Positions 16,265 to 24,985 of a DNA stretch of 64,000 nt are shown piece after piece; the stretch's first letter is position 1, and the number at the start of each line of letters is the position of its first letter. A program made the position numbers and the translations under genes. The DNA is taken from positions 62,001-126,000 of the forward strand of contig NZ_SUNI01000010.1 in NCBI RefSeq assembly GCF_005048225.1. Reading direction: 5' to 3'. The notes beneath the pieces are model-generated. The model worked only from the letters and a program-made list of their open reading frames with translations, was not told the DNA's origin and searched no databases. Source of the stretch: Paracoccus gahaiensis. Lineage in GTDB: Bacteria > Pseudomonadota > Alphaproteobacteria > Rhodobacterales > Rhodobacteraceae.

Positions 16265-17419
16265 TCAGCCTTCCAGAAATCCCTCGATCGCTGCCATCGA
16301 TGCCGCCAGATCGATCGTCCAGCGCTTCTGGACGGGGCGGGGATCGTCAAGGTCCTCCTCGCCCAGGATGATCGCGTAATCCAGCTTGCAGGACGAGAAG
16401 ATATTGCAATGGGAATCGAGGAACTTCAGCCCACTCTCGATGTCGACGACCTTGGTCCCGTCGCGGCAGAACAGGGTGTTGAACATCCCAGCCCCGCCCA
16501 GACCGACCACGGCGCTGGCGTTTCTGAACAGATCCACCTGCGCGGGAAAGGCAAGCAGCTCCGGCTCGACGATGCGAAAGCCGAGCTTTTCCAACGCCCC
16601 CGCAAGCTCCCCCTCGTTGGCAAGCCCCCGGTAGGCCCCGTTCTTCGTCCGGGACAGGCGCGACACGAAGATCTTCTCGGGCGAAGAGTCCGGATGGCCG
16701 AACTTCTCCGCCACCCAGGTCAGCGCGGGACGATAGCTTTCCCTGACATACAGATCCCGGCGCGATGCCCGGTGAAGGGTCAGCGAGGCGCATCGATAGA
16801 CGGCCTCCAGATCATGTTCGATCAGGTCATCGTCCCCGATGCCCAGCACGTGCAGGATCTTCCTCTGCCAGGGCCGGGGACAATGGCACATGAACCTGTC
16901 ATATGACCCTCTGTTCGTCAGGAATTCATGCGCGGCCGGGATCACGATGAACAGCCACATCCCGTAATTGACCGGCTCGTCGGACGTACCCAGAAGAACC
17001 CGAACGTCCAGATCGACCGCCGACAGAAGATGCCGTCGCGCGACATGATAGGCTCCGCCTTCCTCGGCAGGACGGATCTTCAGCTTGGCCGACCGTCCCG
17101 CCAGGAAACTGTCGGCGGCTTGCCGTGTCCGGGCGGCCCCCGTCGCGACGTATCTGTTGAAGATCTCACCGTCCTTCAGGATGAAATCCTCGCCCATCAG
17201 ATGGCATCCGGCAAACGTCTCCAAGCTGCGTCTGTGAACCTGCCGCTCGACCTTCATGATCTTCGAAAGACCCGCATCGGCAGGCCCGCCGGGCGAGGGC
17301 CGCGCGATGATCCTGGGAGAGGGTCGGTCGATCCTCAGATCCTCATCGAGGATCTGCAGGCGCATCTGCCGGCCCTGGCCGCTTGACGAGACAAGGCGCA
17401 AAACGTCGTCGCAGTCCAC
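16265..17419 (-). CDS. glycosyltransferase family 61 (DUF563) protein
   Basis: Predicted GT61 glycosyltransferase of 384 aa, cytoplasmic or membrane-associated, used for polysaccharide or glycan decoration. Family landmarks are near the C terminus: KIFVSRLSRTKNGAYRGLAN, then EPELLAFPAQVDLFRNASAV, VGLGGAGMFNTLFCRDGTKV and VDIES. I chose the GTG at 17419 because GGAAGAG lies 8 bases upstream; a GTG at 17470 would add 17 residues. Like many GT61 genes in Rhodobacteraceae it stands alone without other polysaccharide genes. The acceptor is unknown. Confidence 0.78.
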   Translation of the reverse strand: MDCDDVLRLVSSSGQGRQMRLQILDEDLRIDRPSPRIIARPSPGGPADAGLSKIMKVERQVHRRSLETFAGCHLMGEDFILKDGEIFNRYVATGAARTRQAADSFLAGRSAKLKIRPAEEGGAYHVARRHLLSAVDLDVRVLLGTSDEPVNYGMWLFIVIPAAHEFLTNRGSYDRFMCHCPRPWQRKILHVLGIGDDDLIEHDLEAVYRCASLTLHRASRRDLYVRESYRPALTWVAEKFGHPDSSPEKIFVSRLSRTKNGAYRGLANEGELAGALEKLGFRIVEPELLAFPAQVDLFRNASAVVGLGGAGMFNTLFCRDGTKVVDIESGLKFLDSHCNIFSSCKLDYAIILGEEDLDDPRPVQKRWTIDLAASMAAIEGFLEG

Positions 17420-17559
17420 GTCGGGATCTCTTCCATGCCGTTTGTCCGGGGCGCGAACCTTATCCTCCACCCGGCGGAAAGGGTCAAAGTCTTTCGCCCC
17501 CGTCCGTGCAGACCTTCTTCGTCAATCGGACCGACTTGTCCAGCAAAGAGGGTCCGTGA

Positions 17560-17673
17560 CAGTGGACGGGCGTGAACCGGGCGCCGGTGCTGGCCTTCGC
17601 CCCCGACCGCCCGTCCTCCAAGGCCTATGGGCAGATCTTCGACGAGATCCGCGACCGGCTGTGGAAGGACTGA
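17560..17673 (+). pseudogene. short C-terminal remnant of an unidentified protein
   Basis: Between the GT61 gene and the TetR gene (17471-17779) the only protein-like signal is a 37-codon tail on the plus strand: APVLAFAPDRPSSKAYGQIF followed by DEIRDRLWKD and TGA. The codon bias matches real genes, but a TGA directly precedes it (17557-17559), so there is no start. It resembles the end of a ParA/Mrp-type ATPase, though that is uncertain. Confidence 0.4.
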
Positions 17674-17779
17674 CGCGGGTGGGCACGTCCCCTGGACGTC
17701 GGGCGCAGGGCCCCGGACCGTAACCCGCCAGATCGAGACGACGCGCCCGACCGGGACAGGATCCCGGGCCGGATGTTCA

Positions 17780-18409
17780 TCAGGACCTGTCGCCCAGAAG
17801 CCGGGCGGTGAAGCGCGCGATCTCGCCGGGTTGCGGGGACGTGCCGGTGTAGATCTCGACATAGGACGGGATGCGCGCCAGGCGGGTCTGCAGATCCTCG
17901 GACGACTGCATCGAGATATAGCCGATCTGGACCAGATAGACCGTGCGCGCCCGGACATCGGCGGCCATCGGGTCATGGCCCCAGCTGGTCAGCATCCGTG
18001 ACAGGGCCGCCAGGCGACGCGTATCCGCGACCGTGACGCGGTCGGCGATGGCCGGGTCCTGCAAGGCCCAGCTCCGCACGGCGAATTCAAGCCGGGCCTC
18101 GAAGGCGTCGGACAGGAAGCAGCCGATGACGCCCAGCATCGCCTCGGCCGGCGTGGCGGCATCCTGGCGTGTCGCATCGATCAGGGGGCGGGTGGTGCGA
18201 TCCTCCCACAGTTCCAGAAGGGCGGCCAGAAGCGCCTCGCGGTCCTGGAAGAACCAGTAGAAGCTGGTGCGCGACAGGCCCAGGGTCCTGGCCAGCGGCA
18301 TGATCCTGACACCGTCCACGCCCTTCTCGATCAGCGCGCGATACCCGGCCTCCAACCACCCGTCGCGTGAGCCCCGCCAGCCGGAGGGGGATATCGGCTT
18401 TGCATCCAT
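17780..18409 (-). CDS. TetR-family transcriptional regulator
   Basis: Repressor-type regulator of 209 aa. The N-terminal helix-turn-helix is clear: WLEAGYRALIEKGVDGVRIM, then LARTLGLSRTSFYWFFQDRE and ALLAALLELWEDR. The C-terminal domain (about 75-205) is the ligand-binding and dimerisation part. It is transcribed divergently from the large oxidoreductase gene at 18549 with 139 bp between, so regulation of that gene is the natural inference; a possible -35 box TTGACA lies at 18488 on the plus strand. The ligand is unknown. Confidence 0.9.
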   Translation of the reverse strand: MDAKPISPSGWRGSRDGWLEAGYRALIEKGVDGVRIMPLARTLGLSRTSFYWFFQDREALLAALLELWEDRTTRPLIDATRQDAATPAEAMLGVIGCFLSDAFEARLEFAVRSWALQDPAIADRVTVADTRRLAALSRMLTSWGHDPMAADVRARTVYLVQIGYISMQSSEDLQTRLARIPSYVEIYTGTSPQPGEIARFTARLLGDRS

Positions 18410-18548
18410 GCGCCGATCCTAGGGGGCGTCCCGCCCCCCAGCAAGCCACCCAAGACGAGGGCCCCGTCGGACCCGTCCGAAAGAAATTGACACAGGTGCA
18501 CATTTTGGCGCTTCATCGGAAAACTCTCCCCGGACAAGGCGGCCCGAC

Positions 18549-20585
18549 ATGCCGAACGACCCTCTGCTGCAGCCCTACCAGCTCAACCACCTGACGCTGC
18601 GCAACCGGATCATGATCACCAGCCACGAGCCCGCCTATCCCGAGGATGGAATGCCCAAGGGGCGCTACCGGGCCTATCATGTCGAACGGGCGCGGGCGGG
18701 AGTGGCGCTGACCATGACGGCGGGGTCGGCCTCGGTCTCGCGCGACAGCCCGCCGGTCTTCAACAACATCCTGGCCTACAAGGACGAAGTCGTCGGCTGG
18801 ATGCGCCAGCTGGTCGACGAATGCCACGATCACGGCGCGGCGGTGATGATCCAGCTGACCCATCTGGGCCGCCGCACCCGGTGGGACAAGGGGGACTGGC
18901 TGCCGGTGCTGGCCCCGGGCCACGAGCGCGAGGCTGCCCATCGCGCCTTCCCCAAGCGGATCGAGGACTGGGACATCGCCCGCGTCACCCGCGATTTCGC
19001 GGATGCGGCAGAACGCATGAAAGCCGCCGGCGTCGATGGGATCGAGTTGGAGGCCTATGGTCATCTTCTGGAACAGTTCTGGTCGCCCCTGACCAACGAT
19101 CTGGACGCCCCCTGGGGCGGCAGTCTGGACAACCGTCTGCGCTTCACAATGCAGGTCCTGCAGGCGATCCGCGACCGCTGCGGGCCGGAATTCATCGTCG
19201 GGCTGCGCTATACCGGCGATCAGGTGCTGGCGGGGGGCATGGGCGCGGAGGAGGGGATGGCGGTCTCGCACCGGCTGAAGGACAGCGGGCTGGTCGATTT
19301 CCTCAACGTGGTGCGTGGGCATATCGACACCGATGCCGGGCTGACCGACCTGATCCCGGTGCAGGGCATGCCCTCGGCCCCGCATCTGGACTTTGCCGGC
19401 CAGATCCGCCGCGCGACCGGGTTTCCGACCTTCCACGCCGCGCGCATCCCCGATGTGGCGACCGCGCGCCACGCCATCGCCTCGGGGCTGCTGGACATGG
19501 TGGGGATGACGCGCGCGCATATGGCCGACCCGCATCTGGTGCGCAAGATCGTGGAGGGGCGCGAGGAGGACATCCGGCCCTGCGTGGGCGCGAACTACTG
19601 CCTCGACCGCATCTATCAGGGCGGGCTGGCCTTCTGCCTGCACAATGCGGCGACGGGGCGCGAGGAGACCATGCCCCATGACATCCCGCCCGCCCCTGCA
19701 CGGCGCCGCGTCACCGTCGTCGGCGCCGGCCCGGCGGGGCTGGAGGCCGCGCGCGTCGCCGCCGCGCGCGGCCATGCGGTGACGGTCCTCGAGGCGGCGG
19801 ATCGCCCCGGCGGGCAGATCCGCCTGACCGCCCTTCAGCCCCGGCGGCGCGAGATGATCGGCATCATCGACTGGCGGATGGCGCAATGCGCCAAGGCGGG
19901 CGTGCAGTTCCGCTTCAACAGCTATGCCGAGGCGTCGGATGTGCAGGAGACCGACCCCGACGAGGTGATCATCGCCACCGGCGGGCTGCCCCATACCGAG
20001 GTTCTCGACCGCGGCAACGATCTGGTCTGTTCGGCCTGGGACATCCTGTCGGGCGATGTGAAGCCGGGCCAGGAGGTTCTGGTCTTCGACGATGCGGGCG
20101 ATCATGCCGGGCTCCAGGCCGCCGATCTGATCGCCGCGACCGGCGCCCGGGTCGAGATCGTCACCCCCGACCGCAGCTTCGCGCCCGAGGTCATGGCGAT
20201 GAACCTGGTGCCCTACATGCGCAGCCTGCAGCGCCGGGACGTGACCTTCACGGTCACATGGCGCCTGCGTGCGGTCATCCCCGAAGGCAACCGGCTGCGT
20301 GCCACGCTTGGCAGCGATTATGGCGACATGACCCGCGACAGGCTGGTCGATCAGGTGGTGGTGAACCACGGCACCCGGCCCCTGGACGCGCTGTATTTCG
20401 ACCTGAAGCCCATGTCACGCAATCTGGGCGAGGTCGATTACGACGCGCTGATCGCAGGCGGCCCGCAGGCCGTCGCGCCGAACCCCGAGGGTCGGTTCCG
20501 CCTGTTCCGCATCGGCGACGCGGTGGCGGCCCGCAACACCCATGCGGCCATCCATGACGCGCTGCGGCTGGCGAAGGACCTCTGA
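18549..20585 (+). CDS. NADH:flavin oxidoreductase / FAD-dependent demethylase-like (TMADH class)
   Basis: Enzyme of 678 aa. An old-yellow-enzyme-type FMN TIM barrel covers about residues 1-360 (LTLRNRIMITSHEPAYPEDG, AAVMIQLTHLGRR, GVDGIELEAYGHLLEQFWSP, NRLRF), an Fe-S loop about 355-375, and a C-terminal FAD/NAD(P) Rossmann part from about 382 (VTVVGAGPAGLEAARVAAAR). This is the layout of trimethylamine and histamine dehydrogenases and of the N-methylproline demethylases of stachydrine breakdown. The Fe-S loop reads CVGANYCLDRIYQGGLAFC, with Ala where TMADH has its second Cys; I recall the same variant in the N-methylproline demethylase group. An N-demethylase of a methylated amine or betaine is most likely. 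TetR is the probable regulator. Confidence 0.82.
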   Translation: MPNDPLLQPYQLNHLTLRNRIMITSHEPAYPEDGMPKGRYRAYHVERARAGVALTMTAGSASVSRDSPPVFNNILAYKDEVVGWMRQLVDECHDHGAAVMIQLTHLGRRTRWDKGDWLPVLAPGHEREAAHRAFPKRIEDWDIARVTRDFADAAERMKAAGVDGIELEAYGHLLEQFWSPLTNDLDAPWGGSLDNRLRFTMQVLQAIRDRCGPEFIVGLRYTGDQVLAGGMGAEEGMAVSHRLKDSGLVDFLNVVRGHIDTDAGLTDLIPVQGMPSAPHLDFAGQIRRATGFPTFHAARIPDVATARHAIASGLLDMVGMTRAHMADPHLVRKIVEGREEDIRPCVGANYCLDRIYQGGLAFCLHNAATGREETMPHDIPPAPARRRVTVVGAGPAGLEAARVAAARGHAVTVLEAADRPGGQIRLTALQPRRREMIGIIDWRMAQCAKAGVQFRFNSYAEASDVQETDPDEVIIATGGLPHTEVLDRGNDLVCSAWDILSGDVKPGQEVLVFDDAGDHAGLQAADLIAATGARVEIVTPDRSFAPEVMAMNLVPYMRSLQRRDVTFTVTWRLRAVIPEGNRLRATLGSDYGDMTRDRLVDQVVVNHGTRPLDALYFDLKPMSRNLGEVDYDALIAGGPQAVAPNPEGRFRLFRIGDAVAARNTHAAIHDALRLAKDL

Positions 20586-20617
20586 CAGGCCGCGAGCCGC
20601 CCCCTATCTTGGGCCCC

Positions 20618-21484
20618 CTATCTCGCCTGAGAGACATGCCGGGCGGCCGCCAGATTGGCGCGGGCCACGGCATCGGTCAGGGGCGCGCCCCGGACCATCT
20701 GGGCCGCCATCGTGCCGATGAAGCAGTCGCCGGCCCCATGCGTGCTGACCAGCGTGACGGCGTGCCCTGGCTCGGCATGGGCCAGATCCGGCCCCGCCAC
20801 CGCCACGCCGTCCCCGCCTGCGGTCACCACCACGACCCGGAAGCGCCGTGCCAAGGTCCGGGCGGCGGCCTTGGCCTCGTCCAGCGACGCGACCGGCTGG
20901 CCGCACAGTGCCTCGGCCTCTCCGGCATTGACGACGAGGATGTCGACCGCCTCGGCCAGCGCATCCGACAGATCGCGCGCCGGGGCGGCGTTCAGGACCA
21001 CCGACACGCCCCGCGCCCGCGCGGCCTGCGCGGCGGCGAGGTTCAGGGCCTCGGGGATCTCGTTCTGCAGGATCAGGTGGGTGGCGTCCCGCCACAGCGC
21101 GTCGCGCCCCAGCATATCGGGATCGATGGCCAGATTGGCGCCCGACACGATCACGGCGCCGTAATCGCCGCCCGCGTCCATGATCGCCACGCTCATCCCC
21201 GAGCCCGTCCCGGGACACGTGGTGACATGAGCCTCGTCCACGCCGGCCTGCCGCAGCCCGTCGCGCAGAAAGACCCCGAACGCATCGTCGCCGATGGCCG
21301 ACACCATCCGGCAGGGCACCCCCGCCGCGACCACGGCGGCGGCCTGATTGCCGCCCTTGCCGCCGAAGACCGGGCGCCAGCCATGGCCGGTGACCGTCTC
21401 GCCGGCGGCGGGGCGGTGAGGGGCGTCGACGACGATGTCGTAATGCAGGCTGCCGACGACGACGGCGCAGGGTTCTGAGGGCAT
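20618..21484 (-). CDS. rbsK: ribokinase-like PfkB sugar kinase
   Basis: Cytosolic ATP-dependent sugar kinase of the PfkB/ribokinase family, 288 aa. The N-terminal signature PVFGGKGGNQAAAVVAAG binds substrate, and the C-terminal VSTHGAGDCFIGTMAAQM holds the catalytic base and the anion hole (DTxGAGD type, here THGAGD). The change from the usual DTTGAGD to STHGAGD next to the catalytic GAGD motif is noteworthy but the catalytic Asp is kept. It is the last gene of the six-gene sugar ABC operon and would phosphorylate the imported sugar. Ribose is not proven. Confidence 0.88.
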   Translation of the reverse strand: MPSEPCAVVVGSLHYDIVVDAPHRPAAGETVTGHGWRPVFGGKGGNQAAAVVAAGVPCRMVSAIGDDAFGVFLRDGLRQAGVDEAHVTTCPGTGSGMSVAIMDAGGDYGAVIVSGANLAIDPDMLGRDALWRDATHLILQNEIPEALNLAAAQAARARGVSVVLNAAPARDLSDALAEAVDILVVNAGEAEALCGQPVASLDEAKAAARTLARRFRVVVVTAGGDGVAVAGPDLAHAEPGHAVTLVSTHGAGDCFIGTMAAQMVRGAPLTDAVARANLAAARHVSQAR

Positions 21485-21498
21485 GAGGGGGGTCCTGT

Positions 21499-22362
21499 TC
21501 AGCGGCGGCGCTTGGTCTCGACCGCGTTGCGGGTGCGGGCCAGCTGCGCCTCGGACCGGTCAAGGTCCCGCTGCGCGACGGCCACGAAGATGGCGTCCAT
21601 GATGTTCAGCTGCGCGATCCGCGCGGCGGCGTTCTCGCCCAGCAGGGGCGATCCCTGCGCGGTCGAACACAGCGCGATGTCGGCCAGTTCGGACAGGGGA
21701 GAGGTGGAATAGTTCGTGATGGCGATCACCCGCGCGCCCTGTTGGCGGGCCAGTCGGGCGGCCTCGATCACGTTCGACGTGGTGCCCGAATGGCTGAAGG
21801 CCACGGCCACGTCCTCGGGGCCCAAGAGCGAGGCCGACATCAGCATCATGTGCGGATCGTCCTGCACGCCCGCCCGCAGCCCGATGCGCAGGAACTTGTG
21901 CGCCACGTCGCGGGCGATCTGGGCCGATCCGCCGACACCGTAGAAATCGCGCTGCTTCGCGCCATGCAGCAGATCGGCGGCCCGGTCGAAGGCTGCGACG
22001 TCCAGGATCGACATCGTCTCCTCCAGCGCCTGCATCGAGGTCTGGAACACCTTGCGGATGATGTCGGCAGAACTGTCGTCGGGCGAGATCTCGCTGTGCA
22101 GCGAGGCCACGTCGGTCTGGCGATAGACGACCAGCGCCTCGCGAAAGTCCCGAAAGCCGGCAAAGCCCAGCTTCTTGGCGATCTTGACGACCATCGCATC
22201 CGACACGCCCGCATCGTCCGAGACCTGCCGCAGGGGCGTGGTCGCACAGAGGTCGAGACGCCCGGTGATCGTGTCCACGACCCGCGCCTCCAGCGGCGTC
22301 AGAAACGGCATCTGCATCCGGATCTGCGCGCCGATGCGGCGTGGATCGTGACGTCCTATCAT
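21499..22362 (-). CDS. RpiR/MurR-family sugar-responsive regulator
   Basis: Transcriptional regulator of 287 aa. The N-terminal HTH_6 domain (about 10-85) reads PLRQVSDDAGVSDAMVVKIA, KKLGFAGFRDFREAL. The C-terminal SIS sugar-phosphate-binding domain (about 125-260) has FYGVGGSAQIARDVAHKF, VAFSHSGTTSNVIEAARLA and VIAITNYSTSPLSELADIAL. Lying between the permease and kinase genes of the operon, it likely senses the phosphorylated sugar and controls the operon through the inverted repeat before the first gene. Confidence 0.92.
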   Translation of the reverse strand: MIGRHDPRRIGAQIRMQMPFLTPLEARVVDTITGRLDLCATTPLRQVSDDAGVSDAMVVKIAKKLGFAGFRDFREALVVYRQTDVASLHSEISPDDSSADIIRKVFQTSMQALEETMSILDVAAFDRAADLLHGAKQRDFYGVGGSAQIARDVAHKFLRIGLRAGVQDDPHMMLMSASLLGPEDVAVAFSHSGTTSNVIEAARLARQQGARVIAITNYSTSPLSELADIALCSTAQGSPLLGENAAARIAQLNIMDAIFVAVAQRDLDRSEAQLARTRNAVETKRRR

Positions 22363-22372
22363 GAAGTGCCCC

Positions 22373-23332
22373 TTATGCCCTGCCGCGCGTGGCCCGGTCG
22401 ATCAGCATCGCGACAAGGATGATGATACCCGTGGCCAGCAGCTGATAGAAGGCCTGCACGTTCATCAGCGTCAAACCGTTCCTCAGCCCGCCCAGGATCA
22501 CCGCCCCCATCAGCGTGCCGATGACCGAGCCCTTGCCGCCCATCAGCGAGGCGCCCCCGATGGCGGCCGCCGCGATCGCGTCCAGCTCCCACAGGTTGCC
22601 CATGGTCGGATCGGCGGCGCCCAAGCGGCCGGTCAGGATCAGCGCCGCCACGGCGGCCAGACCGCCCGACAGCACATAAACGGTGATCTTGGTGCGCGCG
22701 ACGGGAACGCCCGCGATCCGCGCGGCCTCGGGGTTTCCGCCGACGGCCAGGATGTATTCGCCAAGCGGGCTGCGGTTCAGCACCACCCACAGGATGCCGG
22801 CGATGATCGCCACGATGATGACCGGCACCGGCACGCCGAAGACCAGCCCGTTGATCGCGGCGCGGAACTCGGGCGGGATGCCGAAGATCGGGTTGCCGCC
22901 GGTGAAGATCAGTGCCAGCGCGCGATACAGCGACAGCCCGCCAAGCGTGACGATGAAGGGCTGCAGCCCGGCCAGCGCCACCAGCGAGCCGTTGAACAGC
23001 CCGCAGGCCATGCCGGTGGCGATCGCCCCCATGACGGCCAGCGGAATGGGCACGCCGGCGATCATCAGCGTGGCGCCCACGATGGCCGAGACGGCGGCGG
23101 TCGGACCCACCGACAGGTCGATCCCGCCCGAGATGATGACGAAGGTCATCCCCAGGGCGATGCAGGCGTTGATCGAGGATTGCTGCAGGATGTTGATCAG
23201 GTTCGGCGCGGTCAGGAACACCGGGTTCAGCACCGCGAAGACGGCAAAGATCAGCACGAGGCCGAAGAACGTGCCCGCATCGCGCAGATTGATGCGGGGG
23301 CCGCTGCGGGTGGGCAGGGAGGTATCGGTCAT
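22373..23332 (-). CDS. sugar ABC transporter permease (RbsC type)
   Basis: Inner-membrane permease of the CUT2 sugar ABC family, 319 aa. After a short cytoplasmic start (MTDTSLPTRS) there are 8-10 hydrophobic segments. Family motifs seen are INACIALGMTFVIISGGIDL with SVGPTAAVSA, and AAAIGGASLMGGKGSVIGTL near the C terminus, the EAA-like loop that contacts the ATPase. The ATG overlaps the ATPase stop (ATGA), which fixes this start. One permease gene is enough for this family, as it works as a homodimer. Confidence 0.93.
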   Translation of the reverse strand: MTDTSLPTRSGPRINLRDAGTFFGLVLIFAVFAVLNPVFLTAPNLINILQQSSINACIALGMTFVIISGGIDLSVGPTAAVSAIVGATLMIAGVPIPLAVMGAIATGMACGLFNGSLVALAGLQPFIVTLGGLSLYRALALIFTGGNPIFGIPPEFRAAINGLVFGVPVPVIIVAIIAGILWVVLNRSPLGEYILAVGGNPEAARIAGVPVARTKITVYVLSGGLAAVAALILTGRLGAADPTMGNLWELDAIAAAAIGGASLMGGKGSVIGTLMGAVILGGLRNGLTLMNVQAFYQLLATGIIILVAMLIDRATRGRA

Positions 23333-24867
23333 GAACGGGCCTCGACGGGCTGGGGCGCGGGAACCGGGCCCTTGGATTTGGGGATGGCATTGGCCACGAT
23401 GGCATCTTCCGAAATCTGGTCGGCATCGAGGATGGCCGCGATGCGGCCCTCGCGCATGACCATGACCCGGTCGGACAGGCGGATGATCTCGGGCAGTTCC
23501 GAACTGACGACGATGATCGACTTGCCCGATTGCGCCAGCTGGGCGATCAGGTCGTAGATCTCGGACTTGGCGCCGACATCGATGCCGCGGGTGGGCTCGT
23601 CGAACAGCAGGATGTCCACATCCGCCGCCAGCCAGCGCCCGATGATGGCCTTCTGCTGGTTGCCGCCCGAAAACGTGCCGATGGCGCGGGACACGTCCGG
23701 CGGGCGCATCCCCATCTTCTTCATCAGCGCGGTCGATTCCGCATGCAGCGCGCGGCGCCGCACCAGTCCGAAGCGGGTGAACCGCCCCATGCAAGGTAGC
23801 GCGATGTTCGACGAGACGGGCCGCTCGCGCACGATGCCGTCCTTCTTGCGCTCCTCGGGGACCAGCCCGATTCCGGCACGGATGGCGCTGCGGGGGGTGC
23901 GCAGATCGACGGGCTTGCCGTTCAGTGTGACGCTGCCGGTCCTGGCGCGGTCGATGCCCGCGATCAGGCGCAGCAGTTCCGTGCGGCCCGATCCGACCAG
24001 ACCGGCCAGCCCCAGCACCTCGCCCTTGTGCAGCGTGAACCCGGCCTCGCGGATCAGCGCGCCGTCCGACAGGTTCTCGACCTGCATCACGACCTCGGGC
24101 CGGGCATGGGTGACGTGGCGTTCATGAGTGATGTCGCGGCCGACCATCTTGGCGATGACCTGATCCTCGGTGATCTGCTCCAGATCCACCGTGTCGATGA
24201 AGCGCCCGTCGCGCAGGATCGTGGCACGGTCGCAGACGCGGAACACCTCGTCCATCTTGTGGCTGACATAGATGATCGACTTGCCCTGTGCGGCCAGCTT
24301 GGCGATCAGTGCCGCCAGGCTTTCGAATTCGGACGGTGTCAACGACGAGGTCGGCTCGTCCATCGCGATGATCTTCGCATCGTCCAGCAGGGCGCGGGCG
24401 ATCTCGACGATCTGCTGCTGGGCGACCTTCAGCGTGTGAATCGGTGCGCGCGGATTGATGCGCGGGTCCAGATCGGCCAGGATCTGACGGGCGCGGCGTT
24501 CCTGCGCCCGGCGATCGACCAGAAGGCCCCCCGCGCGGGTCAGGGGCCGTCCCAGGAACAGGTTCTGCGCCACGCTCAGCTGCGGGATATGCTGCAATTC
24601 CTGGTGGATCATCGCGATCCCGGCGGCGCGGGCATCGGCGGGCCGGGTCAGCGTGACCGGCTGGCCGTCGATGATGATCTGGCCTTCGGTCGCCTGCAGC
24701 ACAGCCGAGAGGATGTTCAGCATGGTCGATTTGCCGGCGCCGTTCTCGCCCAGCAGGCCGTGGACCTCGCCGGGGCGGACGTCGAAGCTGACATTGTCGA
24801 GGGCGCGGATGCCGGGAAAGGATTTGCTGACGCCGACCAGCGACAGCCGACTTGCGGAAGGGGTCAT
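23329..24867 (-). CDS. sugar ABC transporter ATPase, double domain (RbsA type)
   Basis: Peripheral membrane ATPase of 512 aa with two tandem ABC domains. Domain 1 has a standard Walker A (GLLGENGAGKSTMLNILSA), Q-loop region (IAMIHQELQ) and Walker B IIAMDEPTSSL. Domain 2 has the degenerate Walker A GLVGSGRTELLRLIAG, which is normal for CUT2 ATPases, signature FSGGNQQKAIIGRWL and Walker B ILLFDEPTRGIDVG. It energises import with the permease at 22373-23332 and the binding protein at 24986-26032. A palindromic hairpin separates it from the binding protein gene. Confidence 0.95.
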   Translation of the reverse strand: MTPSASRLSLVGVSKSFPGIRALDNVSFDVRPGEVHGLLGENGAGKSTMLNILSAVLQATEGQIIIDGQPVTLTRPADARAAGIAMIHQELQHIPQLSVAQNLFLGRPLTRAGGLLVDRRAQERRARQILADLDPRINPRAPIHTLKVAQQQIVEIARALLDDAKIIAMDEPTSSLTPSEFESLAALIAKLAAQGKSIIYVSHKMDEVFRVCDRATILRDGRFIDTVDLEQITEDQVIAKMVGRDITHERHVTHARPEVVMQVENLSDGALIREAGFTLHKGEVLGLAGLVGSGRTELLRLIAGIDRARTGSVTLNGKPVDLRTPRSAIRAGIGLVPEERKKDGIVRERPVSSNIALPCMGRFTRFGLVRRRALHAESTALMKKMGMRPPDVSRAIGTFSGGNQQKAIIGRWLAADVDILLFDEPTRGIDVGAKSEIYDLIAQLAQSGKSIIVVSSELPEIIRLSDRVMVMREGRIAAILDADQISEDAIVANAIPKSKGPVPAPQPVEARS

Positions 24868-24907
24868 GTCACGACTTTCATGGGGCCCGCCATCGCGGGA
24901 GGGGGAG

Positions 24908-24929
24908 GGCGCCCCGGATCCGGGGCGCC
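24908..24929 (-). terminator. 22-bp perfect palindrome between binding-protein and ATPase genes
   Basis: The bases 24908-24929 form a perfect palindrome centred on GGATCC with flanking GGCGCCCC/GGGGCGCC. It lies in the 118-bp gap after the binding-protein gene inside the operon. No T-run follows. Partial termination or protection of the upstream mRNA would give more binding protein than ATPase, as in many sugar ABC operons. Confidence 0.55.
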
Positions 24930-24985
24930 TTCCGACCGGTCGGTCAGATCCGTGCGATCAGGAAAGCCCGGACCCGGGAACCGGA

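Noticed and set aside
18513-20369. 618-codon minus-strand frame opposite the FMN/FAD oxidoreductase
   Set aside because: His/Gly/Ala/Arg-rich shadow; all recognisable motifs are on the plus strand.
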